From the NCBI GenBank assembly GCA_026214975.1, contig CM047813.1, positions 32,549,078-32,613,077 on the forward strand: 64,000 bases of DNA. The letters run 5' to 3'. Shown piece by piece: positions 1 through 11,196 of this stretch. The notes beneath the pieces were generated by a model. The model ran no database searches, was not told where the DNA came from, and saw only the letters and a program-made list of their open reading frames with translations. A program made the translations under genes and the position numbers. Positions within the stretch are counted from its first letter, which is position 1. The number at the start of each line of letters is the position of its first letter. The stretch comes from Gentiana macrophylla (Eukaryota; Streptophyta; Magnoliopsida; Gentianales; Gentianaceae).

Positions 1-515
1 TAAACGCGGTCATGACGAAATGAATGATAGAGTGACTTACCTAAGGCCAACATTTCTTTAGAAAGAAGGTTGGGATTCCATCCGGTCCAGGAGTTTTATA
101 GGTACCCATTTGAAAGAGGGCGTCCTCTATTTCTTTCTTGTTGATTTCCTTATTGATATGGACAATGTCCAAAGCAGAGAGTTTTTCGAGCCGAGCAATT
201 GAGTAATCAATGTCCTCATTTTCATCTTGAGAGTATAAGGAGATGAAAAATTTTCTTATTAGATCGTCTATTGCCCCCGGTCAATAACCCAAGTTCCATT
301 GCTATCCTCGAGGCTCAAAATTTTTCGCTTTTGATGTTTCATAATGGTTGTGAGATGGTAGAAGTGGTAATTATGTTCACTCTCCACGAACCATTGCAAT
401 TGACTAAGCTGGTGCCGATACGTTTCCTCTTGGTCAAGGGCTGCATTGAGTTCCGTGGACACCTCATCATGAAGTGAGGTAAGATAGAAAAGACACTTCC
501 AACAGGAAACCAATG
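1..515 (-). pseudogene. LINE (non-LTR) retrotransposon fragment, region before and at start of RT
   Basis: Read on the minus strand, 513-268 encodes an open stretch with the LINE linker pattern upstream of reverse transcriptase: a run like ALDQEETYRHQLSQLQWF, then a NYHFYH and KILSLED-G-W segment, which matches the 'E..W.Q+SR.QWL..GD.NT.FFH...' block of plant LINEs. Further left, in another frame, a K-LLDRM-SQPSF stretch resembles the P-G-PDG-P-F start of the RT domain. Stops and frame changes interrupt it, and the left end runs off the window. This is a dead fragment in the opposite orientation to the LINE at 1248. The family call is from pattern recognition and the exact right boundary is uncertain. 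Confidence 0.65.
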
Positions 516-1237
516 CTTTACAGGAATATTTGTAGAAAACCTAAAAAATTGACGGTGATTGGTTCGAAAGTATGATGTGGTGATCTAGGACAAATAAGAT
601 ATTATATAAATATATGCCTCTTATTTGTACATGCTATTTACAACTTTACCCCCTGTTTTAAAAAAATGTTATTGGTGGATATGTATGACATGATGTACCT
701 GAATCATCATAAATTTGATGATGCCTCGATAATGAGGGAAGAGTTATTTCACATTAGATTATGTGTGGGTGATACCAAGTTGAGCGGTGAGATATGTCCT
801 AATCAACCCTACACACCACTACTCCGTGAGAAGAGGTAAACTTGGACACAACTCACCCTTCACTTCGTATCACTCATAGATCAGTAATGTATACTAATTA
901 TTTTCCGAAAAGGGACATGTGGTAGTGAGAAATAGGCGTGGCCATTCGGCGCTCCTTGCATATTTTTTTAATATAATTTTTATAATTAATCGCATTTTTT
1001 TGAAGCAAATCATTTACGGTCGGTTTGGATATTAATTATTTCGATGTAAATCGAGGAATAAAATAAAATAAAATAAAGTGATGTAATGATTAAAAAGTTG
1101 AGAAGTTGTTTTTTTTGTTTGAAATTTATGTAGATAAATAAATGATTGGTGAGATAAATTATGATAAAACTATACAATGAATAAAATAATAATAATAATA
1201 ATAAAGTAGTAGAACTCAACTAATAAAGTGAAATAGC
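516..1237. other. AT-rich intergenic stretch, no gene seen
   Basis: There is no convincing coding sequence. The stretch holds short A/T-rich simple runs such as the AATAAAATAAAATAAAATAA-type tract near 1058-1077 and an AAT trinucleotide run near 1183-1202. It ends at the left target duplication of the plus-strand LINE. Confidence 0.5.
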
Positions 1238-1247
1238 AAGAGATCAT
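1238..1247. repeat. Left target-site duplication of the LINE (AAGAGATCAT)
   Basis: The 10-mer AAGAGATCAT here recurs at 20057-20066, immediately after the A-rich tail of the LINE. This is the expected footprint of target-primed reverse transcription. Immediately after it the sequence becomes LINE-coding. Confidence 0.75.
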
Positions 1248-1645
1248 GACTGAATTTCGACCATCTTGGGAAGCTCAATGAAACCTATATCTAGCCGATT
1301 CCAAAGGTTTCCACCCCAACGGTCATGACTGAATTTCGACCGATCGCATTGTGCAACTCGATCTATAATCATATTTCTCAGGTGCTAATAAACCATCTTA
1401 AAGAAGTGATTGAGGATGTGATCTCGGACAATCAGAGCGCTTTGTGTCGGGTTGTCTCATCACGGATAATGCCATTATTGCCTTTGAGGCCTTTCGCTCG
1501 CTAACAGCGCGAGAGAGCAAGGCCAACCAATCATGCGGCATTGAAACTGGATATGGCCAAGGCCTTTGACAGGGTGGAGTGACAATATCTTTGGAGGGTC
1601 ATGGAGCGCATGGGATTTTCTTTACAGTTCATTGATGTGGTGAGG
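1248..1645 (+). pseudogene. LINE reverse transcriptase, 5' part (split by Athila insertion)
   Basis: Plus-strand translation, allowing frame changes, shows LGKLNETYIS-PKV, then FRPIALCNSIYN, VISDNQSA, and LDMAKAFDRVEW. These are ordered blocks of the plant LINE reverse transcriptase fingers and palm. The last contains the first catalytic Asp of the palm (motif A, K-AFD-V-W). Upstream endonuclease sequence is absent, so the element is 5'-truncated, as is usual for LINEs. A 21-base segment around GTCATGACTGAATTTCGACC occurs twice (about 1242 and 1322), a small internal duplication. The frame breaks off at 1645 where the Athila element begins and resumes at 17778. Confidence 0.85.
1641..1645. 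repeat. Left target-site duplication of the Athila element (TGAGG)
   Basis: TGAGG lies directly before the TG of the 5' LTR and is repeated at 17773-17777 directly after the CA of the 3' LTR. A 5-bp duplication is the normal integrase footprint of Ty3/gypsy elements. Confidence 0.9.
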
Positions 1646-1954
1646 TGATGTATTACTTTTATATGATTAAATATACGTTATATTATTATGTTTTATCAAC
1701 GAATTCTATATAAAATATATGAAATTATGATATAAATGATATGAAATATTAATCTTTATAATTTAGAGTAGTTAGTAGTAAAACTTAGTAATAATAGTGA
1801 AAAGTTATCATTTTGTACCGATTTTAGTAAATCGGAATGTCGTGTCAGATTTACGTGGGTATTTGTGGTATTTTATTGCAGATTTATAAACCGAGACCCC
1901 GAGAATCGACATTGTGAAGAATAATCATATCTCTGAAAGAATTTAGAGAGTGTC

Positions 1955-2035
1955 ACGTGCTTAAGTGGTCAATCGAATCACTTAAGTGGTCAAGTGGTCA
2001 ATCGAAGTGGTCAAGTGGCTAATTGATTTGATTTA
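1955..2035 (+). repeat. Cluster of short AAGTGGTCAA(TCGA) repeats in the LTR U3
   Basis: The word AAGTGGTCAA occurs four times within about 70 bases, partly extended to AAGTGGTCAATCGA. The same cluster lies in the 3' LTR at about 16055-16125. It sits upstream of the TATA box, so a role as a U3 enhancer array is possible. That role is inference. Confidence 0.55.
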
Positions 2036-2316
2036 GTGGTAATCGAGAAATATCTTCGACAAACGAATTGCTCATCAAAACGACATTTTCTGAAGAAAAG
2101 TCCTTCATGAAAGTTGTAGAATTTTCCGAGAGCTTTCCGATGCCTCTTGAATCATGTTGTTTGGAGATCCAGAACTCGAGATATGAATTTTAGAATTTTT
2201 ATTCCAAAATATATAATTATATCCGAAAATTTGGATAATTAAGGGAGATGAATGTGATGATTACACCGGCCCAGTCCGGCTATGACCCGGCCCGGTCCGG
2301 CCTTCACCAAAATTTC

Positions 2317-2324
2317 TATAAAAG
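2317..2324 (+). promoter_or_regulatory. TATA box of 5' LTR
   Basis: TATAAAAG follows a CCGG-rich stretch (GGCCCGGTCCGGCC-like) and precedes AGCCTCAG. The context is conserved at 16409-16416 in the 3' LTR. This is the likely core promoter, making transcription start near 2350. Confidence 0.7.
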
Positions 2325-3353
2325 GAGCCTCAGATGCAACAGATCGAAGTGTACCAATATATATATATACAATATCCTATATATATATTATCTATATCTT
2401 TTTAGTTAGTAGTTTGTAAATAGGCCTTATGCCAAAAATAATAATACCGTAGTATTGTTGTAATGCTCGGGAAATTATCGGAAGTTCGGTGTTGTTGAAG
2501 TCGTTGTAATGTCCGGAAGAATACGACTGATTCAAAGATTTGTAATCGGGTAAAATTTCTTAAGTATTTATGTTTGTTATGTTTATTTTTATCTTTTTAG
2601 TTGTTATAATGTTTTTAGGCTAAATCTAATAACTAGCCAAAGTTATGTAATCGTTTTATTTCGATCTTTTGGTAAAGGAATGTTGTCTAAGTAAAATTTC
2701 ACTAAAATTGAGTTAATTGAATCTTTTCTATTTTGCAACGTATTGATAATATTCGGATTGACGTAATTAACCAAGATGAATCGCAACATATAACCTAACG
2801 ATGAACCGACCGCAGAAGTTAGGATATGAGATAAAAGATAGAAAACCGGAGGGTAAAATTGGCCGTCTGCGAAAGCGTGACAACGGAATCCTATTTCCTA
2901 CCCGGGGCGATTTGTCTTGGGGAAAGATGGATCTTATTAAAATTGTGCTCAAGATCGTAATAATGTTAAAATCAACGGTTTAATTGAAACTAGCACCGAA
3001 AGTTAAATCGATCCGCTCGACAACCGGAGCCTTTTGAATAACATCGCCGTCTCAAAACGGAATAACCTCTTTTATCCGGGGTAGATTTGTACTGCAATAC
3101 TGCTCGACTCTAACCGAGATTAGCATGGGGCGCTTGTGGAGATTGAATCGATGACAATGACATATGACAATTTCATACGCCGTGTGAGGAGGAATTGTTA
3201 ACCTCGTGAGTGCACCGCTTTCATTTACTCAATTGGACCTAATATAAAAGGATAGATCGAGCACATTCCGTTTACTCAAAAGGATCGTATAAATCGCTTA
3301 TATAAACTTTGGCTAGTTCTATAAAATTATCTCATTTAGACTATATATTGGTA

Positions 3354-3355
<2 letters not shown>

Positions 3356-3410
<55 letters not shown>
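3356..3410. repeat. (TA)n microsatellite in 5' LTR
   Basis: An uninterrupted TA run of about 55 bp. The matching run in the 3' LTR (17447-17491) is about 45 bp, so the two have changed length since insertion. Confidence 0.95.
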
Positions 3411-3412
<2 letters not shown>

Positions 3413-3700
3413 CATTCCATGTACATTTATATATATTTATATATCTATATATATTATATTAGAATAACTTTTAAATTACGCATTTATTGTATGTTCAGTA
3501 GAATAAGAGTCATCTGTGTTATAAAATTGCGGTTTAGATCGAGTTAATAATGACTCTTTGGTGTTTAACCACACTTAAAAGAATTACCACGCTTTCCCGA
3601 GGATTCGACACTCGACTCACCACACTAGCACTACAGCTTTGACCCGGTACACCGCAGTTAGGATCTATATAGCCTAGAAAAGGTCCGTCAACTTTCTCAA

Positions 3701-3717
3701 GCGCCGTTGTCGGGAAC
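3701..3717 (+). promoter_or_regulatory. Primer binding site (tRNA-Asp type)
   Basis: GCGCCGTTGTCGGGAAC starts 10 bases after the LTR end. Athila-branch elements typically have TGGCGCCGTTGCCGGGGA, complementary to the 3' end of tRNA-Asp. Here the leading TG is lost and two positions differ, so priming competence is doubtful. Confidence 0.75.
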
Positions 3718-3899
3718 GCACGTCGCTAATTTCTTTCTTTGTGTCTATGGTTACTACTTGTATTAGCTCAAAACTCTCGAGAATAAGTCAACACTTTTTC
3801 TTATCTCATTTCTATTTTATTTTCATTGGTATCTACTTTCTTTTAGTTACCAATTTTCTTCTTTACCAAAAGTCGAGCATTTTTCTATTTTCGTTATTG

Positions 3900-5993
3900 A
3901 TGACCAGAAGTGGTAAGGCCCCGCTCACTCCTTATAAGCCTGACATAAATACTTACGAAAGGCGCTTAAGAGTAGAGAGTAAACGTAGTCATACTAGTCG
4001 TGGAAATCCCGACTAATCATCTTCAAACAAAAATACGAAAATGGTCAAACTAGTGATGAAAACAAATGAACAGAGGCTAGATCATGCTCCAGGGCATGGA
4101 CAAAACCCCGTTAACCCTAATAATAATCAAAATCATAATAATAGAAATAATCAAGATCGGAACCGTAATAATCGTAATAACCCACCAAACCCGAGACCTA
4201 TCTCGTGATCAAACCATAAGAAGAAACTGGACTAATAATCCCATACTTTTACCTAATGAAGGAGCGAACAATTTCAAATTAAATCTCATCCTTTTGGTTT
4301 AATTGACGCAAGAGCCCAATTCTGGGAGAGGATGATGAAGATCCACATCATCATCTCTATCTTTTGAAGAATCAGCAATACAAACCAAAAGTCAAGGTGC
4401 TCATAAGAACTAACGAGGATGACTATGTTTCCTTTTTCTTTAAAAGGACGAGCCCGAGATTGGTTTATGTCTCTTCCACATCATTCACTTACTAGTTGGG
4501 AGGATATTCAAATTGAATTTCAAACAATATTTCACTCTGTGACGAAATTTGGAATTAAAAGTCGAGGTTGCTAACTTTAGACAGTGGATCTCAAGAAACG
4601 CTTAGGAATGCCTGGAAAGATTTAAAAATTGTTAAGAGCCTGTCCCGATCATGGTTATTCCTTAGATATGCAAATTCAACTTTTCTGTCGTAAATTAAGA
4701 AAAGATTCACGTGCAGATGTAGATCATGCATGTGGTGGTTTTTTAATGATGAGTGAAGCTCAAATAGTTTACGATGCTATAGAAAAGATTTCCAAAAATA
4801 ACAGAATGTGGGAAACCGGTTCTAGCACCAAAAAAGTAGCTTTTGCAGGAGAATGTACATCGAATACGGAAGTTCTAGCACATTTAGAAATTTGAGTAGG
4901 AAATTTGATGGCCTACAATCGAACAAAAACCAAAGTTCAGAAAATAGTACACCAACTGAATACTCAAATCAGGATAATATGCCATTAGGGATCAAGAACC
5001 AACAGGATATTCAAGAGAGGAGGTGAGTTTTCTTCAAAGAACATAGGAATTTGAACAATGCATATTCAAACTCATTTAATGCTATTAGAAGAGATCACCC
5101 TACTTTTCATGGTCCAAAACCCTAGTAAGCAAGGACAACCACCATATCCAGCCTTCGATATAGGAATATGAATAATAATCAAGTTTATCAAGAAAATACA
5201 TCTAATCGAATTTACAATCATTACCCAGATCCTATCCTCAACATACCACTCAAAGTATACCAAGAACTCAAAGTTCAACTCAACCTGCAAGGAGTTGAAA
5301 AATGGGAAAAACTAATGGAAAATATGATGGGTGTAGTATCTACTCAAGCTAAGAATATGGAAACAATGATGATTTCTATAGGTACAGTCTCTAAGGATAT
5401 GAGTACAATAAAAACATCTATGAGTGGACACGATACCAGAATGAGAACGATTGAAGCCTCATTAAGGAATATGGAAGATCATTTGAGTAGGGAAGGTGAA
5501 CGTAATAACAGTAGACCTCCTGGAGGATTACCAAGCAATACTGAAAGAAACCCAAGAGAGGTAAATGTTGTAGTTACGAGAAGTAGAAAACTCTGTGGTA
5601 GTAATGGAGTAGAAAACTTCGGAAATAATGAAGTAGAAAATGATTTAGATGGAAAAAATGATGAAACTAAAGATGAACTTGAATTCATCGAAGAGGAGGA
5701 AGAAATTATAGAGAATTTCTTGAAAAGGAATAAAGTTTGGAACCCGAGAATGAAGGTGAGAAATGGATAAAAATCCTAGGATTTTGAAAGATCCCATGGA
5801 TAAAGATTTAAGGACTTTATTCAAGGAACATGTTAGAATAGAAGATAATGAAAACAAGGATGAAAAACAAGAAGAATCAAGGAATCAAGTAGAGATTGAT
5901 TCAGGGAATGTTTTAAAAGAAAAACTCAAGATCATGATACTTGGCGATCAAGTAATACTCAAAAGTTTAAGGAGAAAGGAAAAGAGAAAATGA
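3900..5993 (+). pseudogene. Athila gag, decayed
   Basis: The likely original start is ATG at 3900 (MTRSGKAPLTPYKPD). An asparagine-rich tract (about 4100-4190) follows. Then comes a retrotransposon gag domain in pieces: SLPHHSLTSWEDIQ near 4470-4520, and LLRACPDHGYS...QIQLF...HACGGFLMMSEAQ...KNNRMW at 4629-4815, the conserved Athila gag core. 5168-5770 holds a long open stretch with a helical, probably coiled region (MENMMGVVSTQAKNMETMM) and a downstream GGLPSNTERNPRE block typical of Athila gag just before protease. No CCHC zinc knuckle was seen, as usual for this branch. Multiple stops and frameshifts break it. Capsid function in an intact relative is family knowledge. Confidence 0.8.
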
Positions 5994-6229
5994 CTTTGGG
6001 ATCAAAGGTTATAGATTTAGAATCTTTACCTTACCCACCTAAAGATCAAATTAAAAGATTAGAACTGATCGTATATGCTCGCTTCTTGATACTTTTCGTC
6101 ATATTCATGTTAATCCCATTATCGAAGATCTAATTAGTATGCCTGCTTATGGAAAGTTTCAAAGATATTCTCACAAACAAGAAAAATTAGAGGAATATGA
6201 GAATATATGCCTAAATGAAGAATGATCTC

Positions 6230-6625
6230 ATAGCTTTTAAAAGATAAGTTACCACCTAAACCGAAAGATCCTGGAAGTTTTACCATCCCATGTGAAATTG
6301 GAGGATTTCTGCTTAAGAAGGTCTTATGTGATCTTGGAGCTAGTATAAATCTCATGTCTTATGAGGATTATAGAAAGTCGGGCATAGAAAGCTTACGAAG
6401 ATCGAAATGACTCTAAAATGGCGAGATAGATCGATTAAATACCCTAAATGAATTATTGAGGACGATTGGTTAAAGTAGACAAGTTCTATTTTCCAAGAGA
6501 CTTTGTAGTTATGGAAATGGAAGAAGAATATTCAGCGCCACTTATCTTAGGTCGACCATTTTTAGCTACAGGAAGAACTTTAATAGATGTCCGTAAAGGA
6601 GAGTTAATTCTCGAGAGTCAATGAA
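6230..6625 (+). pseudogene. Athila aspartic protease, decayed
   Basis: KDPGSFTIPCEIGGFLLKKV leads into CDLGASINLMSYEDY, with the catalytic Asp codon at 6330-6332. Athila proteases use D-L-G-A-S rather than the usual D-T/S-G-A. About 210 bases downstream, in another frame, is PLILGRPFLATGRT, the conserved C-terminal ILG-P block, then a D-V-KGEL segment. At least two frame changes separate the two motifs, so no functional protease can be made. In an intact element it cleaves the gag-pol polyprotein. Confidence 0.82.
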
Positions 6626-7079
6626 GATGAAGTTGCTTTCAATATTTTCAAAGCTATGAACCATCCATACAGATCACCGTAATCATGTTCTTTTATAGAA
6701 GATATTCATTCTGCCTATGATATTCAAATACCAACTTTTGAAGACAGATTAGAAGAATGCTTAACTCGCTCATCTATAAGGAAGATGAGAAAGACACCGA
6801 AATGAAAGAGATAATCCTTTCTCTAAATAATGTAAGTTTTACTTTTAAACCATCATGGCATAAGTATTTAGAATTAGAACTAGAAGGACCAGCTTCTTAA
6901 ACCATCACCTGGAAGATCCACCTAAGAATCTGGAATTGAAACCGCTACCATTAAATCAAGTATGCTTTTCTTGAAACTAATAATCTATTACCGGTTATTA
7001 TTTCATCATCTTTAATCGAGCAACAAGAAGATCAATTACTTAGAATGTTGAAAAAGCATAAGAAAGCTTTTGGATGGAC

Positions 7080-8041
7080 AGCTTGCCGATATTCGAGGTA
7101 TTAGCCCCGAGATTTATGTTCATAAGATAATTCGAAGGAAGATGCTAAACCTTGTATTCAACCGCAACGCCGCCTCAACCCAAATTTGCAAAGCATTGTT
7201 AAGAAAGAGGTCATTAAGCTATTAGAAATGGGGATAATTTTTCCTATATCCGATAGTGAATGGGTAAGTCCAACTCAAGTGGTACCAAAGAAAGGAGGTT
7301 TCACAAAGGAAAGAGAATGAAAAGAATGAATGGATTCCGACAAGAGAGATTACAGTTATCGAATGTGCATTTATTCTAGAAAACTAAATGATCATACTAA
7401 GAAAGATCATCATCCACTTCCATTCATAGTTCAGATGTTGGAACGCTTAAGTGGACATAAGTATTATCGCTTCTTAGATGGTTATTCAGGATATTTACAA
7501 ATATTCATTGCAGCAGGAGATAGAGAAAAAAACTACTTTCACTTGTCCTTATGGAACTTTTGCTTATAAAAGAATGCCGCTTTGGTTTATGTAATGCACC
7601 ACCACGCTTCAAAGGTGTATGATGGCTATATTTGCTGATATGGTTGAGAAATTCTTAGAAATTTTTATGGATGACTTTAGTGTTTACGGAGACTCATTTG
7701 ATGTTTGTTTGTTACACTTAGAACGAGTGTTACAACGCTGTGAAGATACCAATTTAGTACTAAACTGGGAAAAATGTCATCTAATGGTATCAGAAGGAAT
7801 TGTTTTAGGTCATAGAATCTCTGAAGAAGGTATTGAAGTTGATAAAGCTAAAGTCGAGGTAATTGAAAAGTTACCTCCACCAGTTAATTTAAGAACCCTA
7901 AGAGGATTTCTCGGACAAGCAGGATTTTATAGAAGATTCATTGCCGATTTTTCAAAAATAGCAAAGCCTCTAAGTCATTTGCTTGAAAAAGAAGTACCTT
8001 TTAACTTTGATAATAAATGTATGGAAGCTTTTCGCACTTAA
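7080..8041 (+). pseudogene. Athila reverse transcriptase, decayed
   Basis: Blocks in order: QRRLNPNLQSIVKKEVIKLL near 7158-7218; GIIFPISDSEWVSPTQVVPKKGG to 7300; an open frame 7330-7569 with DHHPLPFIVQMLERL and YRFLDGYSGYLQIFIA (the D of motif A); then 7619-8041 with FMDDFSVYG (the catalytic D-D box at about 7664-7690), HLERVLQRCEDTNLVLNWEKCH, LGHRIS-EGIEVDKAKVEVI, LRGFLGQAGFYRRFI and FSKIAKPLSHLLEK. The order and spacing are those of Ty3/gypsy RT. Catalytic residues survive, but stops before and after 7330 and a frameshift at about 7600 kill the frame. Confidence 0.88.
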
Positions 8042-8500
8042 AAGCGAGGTTAACTCATCGCACTAAAAGGTTAGTAGCACCGTGATTGAATTTGCCGCTT
8101 TGAGATTATGTGTGATGCAAGTGATTTAGTCAGTAGGAGCTGCTTTTAGGTCAAAGATATAACAAAATTCTCAAAGCTATTTACTATGCATCTCACACAT
8201 TAAACACTCGCTCAACTAAATTATGCAACTACGTAAAAGAACTGCTGGTCGTGATTTTTGCCTTAGATAAGTTTCGATCGTATATTGTTGGTTCTAAGGT
8301 AATAATTTATACTGCACCATTCAAAGATCAAGTATTTAATGAGTAAGAAAGATGCTAAACCTCGCCTTCTTAGATGGATTCTCCTACTTCAAGAATTCGA
8401 TATTGAAATTAAAGATAAAAAGGAAGTGAGAATGTAGTAGCGAGATCATCTAAGTAGAATGGAAAATGAAGAAAAGGGAATTGAAATAAAAGATTCATTT
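8042..8500 (+). pseudogene. Athila RNase H, decayed
   Basis: Recognisable pieces are FEIMCDASD-type sequence near 8100-8125 (broken), then AIYYASHTLNTRSTKLCNYVKELL and [21 protein letters not shown] at about 8185-8315. These match the gypsy RNase H 'Y..+.LN.AQ.NY..TEKELLAVVFA..KFR.YL.G..V...TDH' block. The tail [20 protein letters not shown] appears near 8390-8450. There are several in-frame stops. Confidence 0.8.
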
Positions 8501-8559
8501 CTGATGAACAACTATTTAGAATAGATACTCCTTCAACCATGCGGTTATTAAAGAATAGA

Positions 8560-9979
8560 ATTCCTTCTAAGAATTGTCACCTTGGTTTGGAGATATCATT
8601 AATTACTTAACTGTGATTATATTCCGTCTCATTGACTTGGCGTGAGAAAAAGTCTTTATGACTTAAAATTTTATTACTTGGAGGAACCGGATCTTTTCCG
8701 TAAATGTTCGGATGGGATAATCGTAAAATGTGTGCCTGATAATGAAATTTTAAGTGTTTTATCATTCTGTCATGATCGTGAGGCGGCGAGGTCATCATGG
8801 AGGTTGGAAAACTACTTTTAAAGTTTTACAATGTGGTTTTTATTGGCCTACACTATATAGAGATGCTTATAAGTATGTTAAATCTTGTCAAAAATGGGGA
8901 AATATATCTAAAAAACATGAAATGCCTATGCAACCTATTTTAGAATGTGAGTTATTTGATGTTTGGGGTATAGATTTCATGGGACCTTTCCCCATATATC
9001 TTTTGGAAAAGATTTATTCTTGTAATGGTAGATTATGTTTCAAATGGGTAGAAAAGTGAAGCTCTTCCCACTAATGATACCAAAGTTGTCATAAGATTCC
9101 TTAAAAAGAATATATTTACCAGATATGGCATTCCGAGGGCAATCATTAGTGATGAGGTCACACTTTTGTAATAGACCATTTACTAAGATAGTTGAAAATA
9201 TGGTGTAACACATAAACTAGGAACACCCTATCATCCGCAAACCAAAGGGATGGTAGAGGTGTCAAATAGAGAAATCAAAAGAATCGTGGAGAAAACAAAG
9301 GATTCAAATCGTAAAAATCAAGCGCTTAAATTAGATGATGCATTATGGGCGTATAAATGACTTTTAAAACACCAATTGGTTGTTCTCCTATAAGCTAGTC
9401 TTTGGTAAGTCTTGTCATCTCCCAGTTGAGTTAGAACACTGAGTCTTCTGGGCTATTAGATTTCTGAATTTCGATCCTAAGGCTGTCGGGGATCATTGAT
9501 TGCTTCAATTAACAGAACTAGAAGAATTTCGTCTCGATTCTTATGAAAATGCTCGAATCTACAAGGAACGCACGAAATCTTTCCATGATAAAAGAATCTT
9601 TAAACGTGATTTCCATGTAGGTGATCGAGTGCTCTTGTACAATTCACGTTTAAAGTTGTTTCCAGGTAAGCTTAAGTCAAGATGGACAGGTCCATTTAAA
9701 GTAACACGAGTTTACAAATCTGAGTCGCTTGAACTAATCGATGGAAATACGACTTTTATAGCCAATGGCCACAGAGTAAAGTTATTTGTGGAGGGAGAAG
9801 GAATCACACTGAAAGAAGAAATAATGCTACTGATTGATCCCCCAACAAACTTAAAAGGCAGAAAAACCGAAAACGAAAAGCGAGAAACTCAAATCACCGA
9901 ATACCAAAGCTATCTAACTTTACTCTACTTTTCTGTGTTTTTATTTATGTTTAAACTCTTTTCGCCTTTTACCGGATAG
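8560..9979 (+). pseudogene. Athila integrase, decayed; zinc-finger Cys lost
   Basis: 8754-9059 contains [31 protein letters not shown] in an HHCC-type zinc finger. The last Cys is replaced: the sequence reads CQKWG where the family has CQ+[11 protein letters not shown] carries the first Asp of the D,D-35-E core. The second Asp lies in YGIPRAIISDE near 9120-9155. The Glu lies in [15 protein letters not shown] near 9243-9285. 9500-9830 is the C-terminal part (FHDKRIFKRDFHVGDRVLLYNSRL, WTGPFKV). Frameshifts separate the blocks. In an intact relative it inserts the cDNA into the genome. Confidence 0.87.
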
Positions 9980-11196
9980 ACGTAAAAGAACTGGATGTCT
10001 TTTAGATAGATTAGAGTTTTTGTTTTACTTTTGAAATTAGGCCTTGATAAAGATGTCGATTTGCTATGTGTTTTAGTTTTTGAACAAAACAAGAAATTGT
10101 TGAGAGAGATTAGATTGAAAGAAGTTTGTAATGGAACATCAAGGAGTGCAATAAAAGAAGGGCAAAGTTTCGATGACATGCGCGAATCAGGGAAAAAGTG
10201 AACATGTTGGACGCCGTGGGAAAAACACAACCAAATCCTGGGATGAGTGTTTGAATATTATTGTAGAAGGAACGATTAGGTGGTTATCCTAAAATCCCAA
10301 TGGAATTCCAAGAGATAATTCAAATGCTTCATTTTTAGGAGTTAGGTTGATTGACGTTATATCGTAACTCCTGGAAGATTTAGAAATCGAAGAACTGCGA
10401 ACCCCTTAAGTTTTAGAGTCTTTTCTTATGTTTTATTTTATAAAATTTTCAGATAACTTCAAAATTTTATAAAATTGGATCTTTATGAAATTTGAGGAGT
10501 TTTATAAAAGTTTTATAATTTTTTTTTTAGTTTTAATTTAGATGTTTTATAAGAGTTAATATAAATTTATTAAATTTTTATAAGCTTTTTATTAAGTGTT
10601 ATAAAGATTTTATTAAATTTTTAGAAATTGTTATAAAATTATAAGATTTCCTTTAAATTTTATTTTTAAAATTTTAATCAGGTTTAATTAAGTTTTATTT
10701 AAAATCATAAAAAGTAAAAAAAAAATCGAAAAAAAAAATTGGGCACGGACCGATCCGCCCTTAATCCGACCGATCCGGGTCAAAATGCATAAAAAAGCGG
10801 GACCCTTTTCTTTTCAGCTTTTTCTTCTTCCTTAATTTTCTACACAACAGCCACTTGCCACACCCAAAACCCCACCACTCAAAATTTTTTAAATTCTTCC
10901 ATGAATTCCATCTCACACTACACTACCACTGATTTCTTCCTCCTTTCATCTACGCTTCCACAAAAGTTACAAAATCAAAAAGGATCAAAAACAAGCTCCA
11001 TTTTTTCCGCGACTTTACCACTTTTCCTACTTACTTTTCAACGTTTTCTTCATATTAAGGTATTATTTAGTTTATTTAGTTATCAATTTCGTATTTTTCA
11101 TAATTTTTTTTAGATTAATTTCAACTGTTTTGATTTTTGAGTGTGTTGTGACATTTTTATTTTTTTGTTGTTGATTGGCTTTACCAATATCGTAGA
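9980..11196 (+). other. Athila spacer between pol and 3' ORFs
   Basis: AT-rich, with no supportable gene. It contains a region rich in TTTATAAAA words (10430-10720) and a CG-rich patch with two CCGATCCG words at about 10745-10790. A similar GGACCGATCCGGG patch precedes the second 3' ORF at about 12975-13015, which supports a duplication of leader plus ORF. Confidence 0.55.

Larger units (their letters stand above)
1646..3690 (+). repeat. 5' LTR of Athila element
   Basis: 2045 bp, beginning TGATGTATTAC and ending AGGTCCGTCA. It is matched nearly base for base by 15746-17772. It contains a TATA box (2317-2324), a cluster of short AAGTGGTCAATCGA-type repeats and a TA microsatellite. Confidence 0.93.

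Noticed and set aside
1955..2035. Short regularly repeated words that could suggest a CRISPR-like array
   Set aside because: The AAGTGGTCAA words are only about 10-14 bases, irregularly spaced and duplicated in both LTRs of a plant retrotransposon.
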